From Gammaproteobacteria bacterium (GTDB lineage Bacteria > Pseudomonadota > Gammaproteobacteria > Chromatiales > Chromatiaceae), in the NCBI GenBank assembly GCA_013041975.1, contig JABDQZ010000258.1, positions 1 to 9,689 of the forward strand: 9,689 bases of DNA. Direction: 5' to 3'. The notes under the pieces are model-generated. The model was not told the origin of the DNA and ran no database searches. It saw only the letters and a list, made by a program, of their open reading frames with translations. Made by a program: the position numbers and the translations under genes. The stretch's first letter is position 1. The number at the start of each line of letters is the position of its first letter. This document shows, in pieces, positions 5,163 to 9,689 of this stretch.

Positions 5163-8002
5163 TGTCTGAAACACAACAAATTTCCCGCCTGGAATCTGTC
5201 AAAGCGCAGCTCATAGATCATTTCGATGCTGAGCAATACTCGGCTATCAGCTCAGTTACGGGTTTTGAAGCCGTCATCAATGCCAGTGAATACGTGGTTC
5301 AGCAGTGCCTGAGAAAAACTGAACAGCTTTTTGAGTTACTGGACAGACAGCTTCTGGAGAAAAGCTATCAACCAGGCGAGCTCAGGACGCTGTTTTGTGA
5401 ACAAATCGAGCAGGTTGAAGATGAAGTAACGCTGGCGAGGGAATTACGAATATTCAGACGCCTGCAGATGATTCGTATCATCTGGCGTGATATTGCCAGA
5501 CTGGCCCCCTTGAATGAGACATTGGAAGATCTCTCGGAGCTGGCTGATGTCTGCGTGGATGAAGCTGTTAAAAAACTGTTTGGGTGGGCCGTCGCTAAAT
5601 CCGGCATGCCGGGTGATGCTGGTGGTAAGGCGCAGGAACTTGTAGTCATTGGCATGGGTAAGCTGGGTGCCCGTGAATTAAATCTTTCTTCAGATATTGA
5701 TCTGATTTTTCTCTACCCTGAGCGAGGTGAGACTGACGGTCGTCGTCCAGTCGATAACGAGAAGTTTTTTACACGGCTGTCGCGTCAGGTGATCAAGGCC
5801 ATCGGTGAAAATACCGCGGATGGTTTTGTGTTCAGGGTTGATACCCGCTTGCGTCCCTTTGGAGATGCCGGGCCATTGGCTATTCCACTTGGGTTTCTGG
5901 AAGATTATTTACAGGGACAGGCGCGTGAATGGGAGCGTTATGCGATGGTCAAGGCGCGCGTGATATCTGGTTCTGGATCATCTGAACAAGCGTTTTCTGA
6001 GTTGGTTCGCCCTTTTGTGTACCGCCGTTACCTTGATTATGGTGCCATCGAATCCATCAGGGAAATGAAGAAGTTAATTGCCAATGAAATGCATCATAGG
6101 GGTATGGATGCCAACATCAAGCTGGGTATGGGAGGGATTCGTGAGATCGAGTTCATTGGTCAGGCATTTCAGCTGATTCGTGGCGGGCGTGATCCTGATT
6201 TGCAGATACGCCCTATTCAACAGGTGCTTGCCTTGCTTGCTGAAAAAGAGATGTTGCCTGAGCATGAAGTTAACGCGTTGTTGGCGGCTTATGAGTTTCT
6301 GCGCCTGACTGAAAACCGTCTGCAGGCCTGGAAGGATGAACAGACGCACATATTGCCAGAAGATGAAGAACACCAGTTAATACTGGCTCAATCCATGGGA
6401 TACGTGGATTGGGGAAGTTTTTCAGAAGAACTGGAGCAGCATCGCCAGAAGGTCCAGGGTTATTTTGACTTATTGTTTGCGGCTCCACAGGCTGATGAGG
6501 CTGAAGCAGGGCTCTTTTCCGAGATCTGGCAGGAAGGGCTGACACAGGAAGTGGCTATCCGGCGGCTTGATCTGGCCGGATTTGACCAGTCTGAAAAAAT
6601 CTGGAAACAATTGCACGAGTTTCGTCAGTCGTCAGCCTTTCGCTACCTGGGCGAAAATGGCCGTCGCCGTTTGGATCAGTTGATGCCGCTCTTGCTTGAA
6701 GCAATCGCAGCTGCTGATCATTCAGACCTGTTACTGGAACGAATCATTCCGTTTCTTGAAAGTATCACCCGGCGTACAGCCTATCTGGCGATGATGGTGG
6801 AAAATCCGCTGGTATTGTCACAACTGGTCAGGCTGATGGGAGAAAGCGTATGGATTTCAGAACAGATTGCCCGTCATCCCTTGTTGCTGGATGAGTTGAT
6901 TGATCCACGTCGTCTTTATGCGCCACTGAAAAAGCAGGCTTTGCTGCAAGAGCTGGATATCACGCTGGCACCGGTGCGAGATGATGAAGAGCAATTTATG
7001 GAAAGGCTGCGCCAGTTTGTTCAGGCCAGTATGTTACGCGTCGCTGCAGCTGATGTGACGAATGTCATACCGATTGAAATCGTCAGTGATTACCTCACAG
7101 AAATCGCCGAAGTCATTTCTGATACGGTTTATCGCTCAACGTTTCAATACATGGCTGGCAGATATGGCAAGCCGCAATCCACTATTGGGCAGGAATCCGG
7201 CTTTGCCGTCATAGGCTATGGCAAGCTGGGTGGATTCGAGCTGGGGTACAGTTCTGACCTGGACCTGGTTTTTGTACACGATAGCCAAAGCGGCACTGCA
7301 ATGACCGATGGTGATAAACAGGTCGCCAATGATGTCTTCTACGCCCGGCTAGGACAGCGAATGATTCATCATTACACCACCAGAATGCCCTCTGGCATCC
7401 TTTATGAAATCGACATGCGTTTGCGTCCGAATGGTAATTCAGGTTTGCTGGTGAGCTCTTTGCTAGCGTTTGAAAAATACCAGGAGGAAGAGGCCTGGAC
7501 CTGGGAGCATCAGGCACTGGTCCGTGCCAGGGCGATTGCTGGTGATCCACAGACGATGGCCGGTTTTGAGCATATTCGCAGGAATGTATTGTTGGTGAGC
7601 AGGGACGCGCCCAAGCTGCAGAAGGATGTTCGGGAAATGCGCGAGAAAATGCGTGAATCGCTGGATAAGTCAGACGAAGCCTTTCTGGATATCAAGCAGG
7701 GTCATGGCGGTATCGCTGATATTGAATTTATGGTTCAATATGCCGTTCTTAGATGGGCGAATGAATATCCTGACCTGCTTGACTGGTCTGATAATGCACG
7801 AATCCTGGAAACGCTGGCGAAACACCGGCTGTTTGACGGTAACCTGGCAGAACAGTTGCTGGTTGCGTACCGGGCTTTTCGTGCTGAATATCACCACCGT
7901 TCACTGCAACAGCTAAAGGGTGTGGTGATTCGCGAGAAGTTTGAGCAGGAAAGTGAACTTGTCCAGTCTGCCTGGCAGACCTTGATGATTGAACCGATAT
8001 AG
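5162..8002 (+). CDS. glnE: Bifunctional glutamine synthetase adenylyltransferase/adenylyl-removing enzyme
   Basis: GlnE adds AMP to, and removes it from, the active-site-region tyrosine of glutamine synthetase, under control of PII (GlnB) and glutamine. Starting at ATG 5162 the protein is 946 residues, the usual full length. The frame is open back to a TTG at 5102, but those 20 codons look non-coding. Both nucleotidyltransferase domains are intact. The N-terminal adenylyl-removing half has GMGKLGARELNLSSDIDLIF (acidic pair D178/D180) and RVDTRLRPFGDAGPL. The C-terminal adenylylating half has GYGKLGGFELGYSSDLDLVF (D699/D701) and DMRLRPNGNSGLL. Each is followed by its helical GlnD-like segment: GMGGIREIEF near residue 321 and GHGGIADIEF near 847. 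No frameshift or missing catalytic residue is seen. The Shine–Dalgarno sequence is poor. ilvE follows after 19 bases, suggesting co-transcription. Confidence 0.97.
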   Translation: MSETQQISRLESVKAQLIDHFDAEQYSAISSVTGFEAVINASEYVVQQCLRKTEQLFELLDRQLLEKSYQPGELRTLFCEQIEQVEDEVTLARELRIFRRLQMIRIIWRDIARLAPLNETLEDLSELADVCVDEAVKKLFGWAVAKSGMPGDAGGKAQELVVIGMGKLGARELNLSSDIDLIFLYPERGETDGRRPVDNEKFFTRLSRQVIKAIGENTADGFVFRVDTRLRPFGDAGPLAIPLGFLEDYLQGQAREWERYAMVKARVISGSGSSEQAFSELVRPFVYRRYLDYGAIESIREMKKLIANEMHHRGMDANIKLGMGGIREIEFIGQAFQLIRGGRDPDLQIRPIQQVLALLAEKEMLPEHEVNALLAAYEFLRLTENRLQAWKDEQTHILPEDEEHQLILAQSMGYVDWGSFSEELEQHRQKVQGYFDLLFAAPQADEAEAGLFSEIWQEGLTQEVAIRRLDLAGFDQSEKIWKQLHEFRQSSAFRYLGENGRRRLDQLMPLLLEAIAAADHSDLLLERIIPFLESITRRTAYLAMMVENPLVLSQLVRLMGESVWISEQIARHPLLLDELIDPRRLYAPLKKQALLQELDITLAPVRDDEEQFMERLRQFVQASMLRVAAADVTNVIPIEIVSDYLTEIAEVISDTVYRSTFQYMAGRYGKPQSTIGQESGFAVIGYGKLGGFELGYSSDLDLVFVHDSQSGTAMTDGDKQVANDVFYARLGQRMIHHYTTRMPSGILYEIDMRLRPNGNSGLLVSSLLAFEKYQEEEAWTWEHQALVRARAIAGDPQTMAGFEHIRRNVLLVSRDAPKLQKDVREMREKMRESLDKSDEAFLDIKQGHGGIADIEFMVQYAVLRWANEYPDLLDWSDNARILETLAKHRLFDGNLAEQLLVAYRAFRAEYHHRSLQQLKGVVIREKFEQESELVQSAWQTLMIEPI

Positions 8003-8010
8003 AAAGTTAC

Positions 8011-8020
8011 GGGAGAAGAG
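8011..8020 (+). promoter_or_regulatory. Ribosome binding site fixing the ilvE start
   Basis: GGGAGAAGAG lies directly upstream of the ATG at 8022, with GGAG at good spacing. This favours 8022 over the TTG at 7989 that overlaps the end of glnE, and over the ATG at 8031. Confidence 0.75.
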
Positions 8021-8021
8021 A

Positions 8022-8945
8022 ATGCAGACGATGTCCGATCGTGATGGGCTCATCTGGATGGATGGTGAAATGGTGGATTGGCGTGAAGCCAAAACACATG
8101 TGCTGACTCATACCCTGCACTATGGCATGGGTGTGTTTGAAGGTGTGCGTGCCTACGAGGCAGAAAAGGGTACTGCGATTTTTCGTTTGCAGGAACACAC
8201 TGATCGTCTGTTTGATTCTGCACATATCCTTGGTATGAACCTTCCGTTTGACAAGGATGAGATCAATGAGGCACAGCTGCGGGCAGTCCGTGAGAATAAC
8301 CTGGAATCAGCCTATATTCGCCCCATGGCCTTTTATGGATCAGAGGGTATGGGTTTGCGTGCGGATAACCTGAAGGTCCATGTCATTGTTGCGGCCTGGA
8401 ACTGGGGAGCTTACCTGGGTGAGGAGCAGTTGCAGAAAGGCATTCGCATTCATGTTTCCTCGTTTACCCGCCATCATGTCAACATCACCATGTGCCGTGC
8501 CAAGGCCAATGGTAATTATATGAACTCGATGATGGCGTTACAGGAGGCCATGGCCAATGGTTATGACGAGGCGTTGTTGCTCGATACGCAGGGCTTTGTC
8601 ATGGAAGGTAGTGGTGAAAATATTTTCCTGGTTAAAGATGGCAAGTTACATACGCCAGACCTGACTTCTGCGCTGGATGGTATTACCCGTAAAACTATCA
8701 TGACACTGGCTGATGAACTGGATATTCCGGTTGTCGAACGTCGTATAACACGCGATGAAGTTTATATCGCTGATGAAGCTTTCTTTACCGGCACAGCAGC
8801 TGAAGTGACCCCGATCCGTGAGGTTGATGGTCGTACCATTGGTAATGGTGGTCGTGGGCCGATAACCGAGAAACTGCAAACATTGTATTTTGATCTTGTG
8901 CATGGCCGGGCCAAGCTGCACGATAACTGGCTGTCATACATTTAA
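8022..8945 (+). CDS. ilvE: Branched-chain amino acid aminotransferase
   Basis: A class IV PLP-dependent aminotransferase that interconverts leucine, isoleucine and valine with their 2-keto acids, using glutamate/2-oxoglutarate; cytosolic. The 307 residues from ATG 8022 equal the usual length of the Pseudomonas-type enzyme. Key landmarks are HTLHYGMGVFEGVRAY near residues 30–45, the PLP-binding lysine K161 in RAKANGNYMNS, EGSGENIF at 195–202, and the cofactor/substrate loop FFTGTAAEVTPIREVDGR around 254–271. All are intact. It follows glnE by 19 bases and precedes a small zinc-finger gene by 12 bases, so the three look like one transcription unit. The coupling of nitrogen regulation and transamination is thematic, but the pairing may simply be ancestral gene order. 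Confidence 0.97.
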   Translation: MQTMSDRDGLIWMDGEMVDWREAKTHVLTHTLHYGMGVFEGVRAYEAEKGTAIFRLQEHTDRLFDSAHILGMNLPFDKDEINEAQLRAVRENNLESAYIRPMAFYGSEGMGLRADNLKVHVIVAAWNWGAYLGEEQLQKGIRIHVSSFTRHHVNITMCRAKANGNYMNSMMALQEAMANGYDEALLLDTQGFVMEGSGENIFLVKDGKLHTPDLTSALDGITRKTIMTLADELDIPVVERRITRDEVYIADEAFFTGTAAEVTPIREVDGRTIGNGGRGPITEKLQTLYFDLVHGRAKLHDNWLSYI

Positions 8946-8946
8946 C

Positions 8947-8953
8947 AGGTGAG
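8947..8953 (+). promoter_or_regulatory. Ribosome binding site of the zinc-finger gene
   Basis: AGGTGAG ends four bases before ATG 8958. The site contains the GTG at 8949 that could otherwise be taken as the start, so the ATG is the better choice. Confidence 0.65.
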
Positions 8954-8957
8954 CGAA

Positions 8958-9143
8958 ATGGCGACTACTGCTAAAAAATCCACCAACACGATTTACCGGG
9001 TAAGGAAAGATGAACTGCCGCTGAGTTGTCCAAGAGAGGATGGCGATCTGTGGAGTATGCATCCCAAGGTATTTTTGCCCATAGAGAAAACCGGCGAAGC
9101 AGTGTGTCCTTATTGCGGTGCCCAATACATGTTGCAGGATTGA
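8958..9143 (+). CDS. Small CHCC-type zinc-finger protein
   Basis: A 61-residue protein of the zf-CHCC family, the bacterial relatives of the zinc-binding domain of mitochondrial complex I subunit NDUFS6. The metal ligands are all present: C24 in LSCPREDGDLW, H35 in SMHPKVFLPI, and C50 and C53 in AVCPYCGAQY. The conserved core HPKVFLPIEKTGEAVCPYCG is the family hallmark. A basic N-terminal tail (ATTAKKSTNT) precedes it. No signal peptide or membrane segment is seen. The usual length is 55–75 residues, so it is complete. It is the third gene of the glnE–ilvE run, 12 bases after ilvE. Its cellular role in proteobacteria is not established to my knowledge. A GTG start at 8949 would add three residues but overlaps the likely ribosome binding site. 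Confidence 0.9.
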   Translation: MATTAKKSTNTIYRVRKDELPLSCPREDGDLWSMHPKVFLPIEKTGEAVCPYCGAQYMLQD

Positions 9144-9164
9144 TTTCTGTAACCCTTCAGTTTC

Positions 9165-9689
9165 TTGTCTGATCAGAAGACCTATAGCGTCTGGCTTGTC
9201 GCCGATGGCAAGCCGGGCCATCAGAACCAGTCAGAAGGGCTGGTTCAGGCTCTGGCTTCACGTATCCCTCTTGATGTTAAACGTCTGCCGGTACTGCCAT
9301 TCTGGAAGACATTGACAGGCAAGCTTTTTCATAAAAACTTTGTTTTAAAGTTGTTTCCTGCTCCTGATCTGGTGATTGGTGCGGGGCATGGAACGCATAC
9401 AACCCTGTTGTTACTCAGCTGGCTTTTTGGTGCTAAAAGCATTGTTTTGATGAACCCTGGCCTGCCGAAGTTCCTGTTTGATTTGTGTCTCATTCCTGAG
9501 CATGATGCGGTTCCAGCAAGTGCCAGCGTCATTGTTACAAAGGGCGTGTTGAACCGCATCATTCCGGCTGGTAAGAAAAATATCAATCACGGACTGATTT
9601 TAATTGGTGGGCTGTCAAAACATTATGACTGGGACACCGGCGAAATCCTGAAGCAAATCGAGTCTGTTGTTTCTGAAATGCGCCATATC
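9165..9689 (+). CDS. ELM1/DUF1022-family protein, N-terminal part, open at right edge
   Basis: The frame is open from after a TAA at 9150–9152 to the right edge. TTG 9165 is the only reasonable start: no ATG or GTG precedes the conserved YSVWLVADGKPGHQNQSEGL. The 175 visible residues carry successive hallmarks of the 'mitochondrial fission ELM1' family (DUF1022/COG3660): DGKPGHQNQ at 14–22, GAGHGTHT at 72–79, MNPGLPKFLFDLCLIPEHD from 96, VTKGVLNRI from 124, and LIGGLSKHY near the edge. Full family members are usually about 300–350 residues, so roughly half is missing. Bacterial members often sit among LPS or cell-envelope glycan genes and resemble GT-B glycosyltransferases; the actual reaction here is not known. 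It begins 21 bases after the zinc-finger gene, probably in the same transcript. The Shine–Dalgarno sequence is weak. Confidence 0.87.
   Translation, partial: MSDQKTYSVWLVADGKPGHQNQSEGLVQALASRIPLDVKRLPVLPFWKTLTGKLFHKNFVLKLFPAPDLVIGAGHGTHTTLLLLSWLFGAKSIVLMNPGLPKFLFDLCLIPEHDAVPASASVIVTKGVLNRIIPAGKKNINHGLILIGGLSKHYDWDTGEILKQIESVVSEMRHI

Noticed and set aside
5368..7897. Several minus-strand open frames of 60–113 codons inside glnE
   Set aside because: They are antisense shadows of a fully intact, strongly conserved gene; none has a recognisable domain.
9329..9586. Minus-strand frame of 85 codons at the right end
   Set aside because: It lies antisense to the ELM1-family frame, which carries four consecutive conserved motifs on the plus strand.

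Overview
The window looks like chromosome from a Gram-negative gammaproteobacterium, probably aquatic or marine. The evidence is a glnE–ilvE pair with a spacing and downstream neighbourhood resembling the Pseudomonas glnE–ilvE–lipopolysaccharide-core arrangement, a TolC-type outer-membrane channel, and a large calcium-rich-looking type I secreted adhesin. The organism assignment is inference; no rRNA or tRNA gene is present to fix it.

Left part (1–4567): the C-terminal 945 residues of a giant repeat protein, open at the left edge. It is built from VCBS/cadherin-like beta-sandwich domains and ends in a typical type I secretion C-terminus. Two non-repeat modules interrupt the array: a region of about 175 residues inside one VCBS-like domain, and a beta-propeller-like block of about 200 residues. 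A 414-base gap follows. It holds two hairpins (terminator candidates), a decayed minus-strand fragment of a DUF192-family gene, a perfect five-copy TTGTCA tandem repeat, and promoter-like hexamers. A TolC-family outer-membrane secretion protein then follows and is the plausible exit channel for the adhesin. The ABC transporter and membrane-fusion subunits are not in this window.

Middle (4568–5161): a convergent gap with hairpins, then a short minus-strand gene. It encodes a conserved gammaproteobacterial protein of unknown function, often labelled 'tryptophan synthase subunit beta-like' in databases. It is divergent from glnE across about 100 bases that hold promoter candidates for both directions.

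Right part (5162–9689): a tightly spaced plus-strand run. glnE encodes the bifunctional glutamine synthetase adenylyltransferase/adenylyl-removing enzyme. ilvE encodes the branched-chain aminotransferase and starts 19 bases after the glnE stop. Next comes a 61-residue CHCC zinc-finger protein, then a gene of the ELM1/DUF1022 family that starts at a TTG codon and runs off the right edge. glnE sets nitrogen assimilation by controlling glutamine synthetase, and ilvE moves glutamate nitrogen to or from branched-chain amino acids, so the first two genes share nitrogen metabolism. The ELM1-type gene suggests that a cell-envelope or LPS cluster begins at the right edge.

I did not find a clearly undescribed multi-gene system. 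The most unusual features are the adhesin's inserted modules, the hexanucleotide repeat that supplies a -35-like box upstream of the TolC gene, and the DUF192 gene relic.
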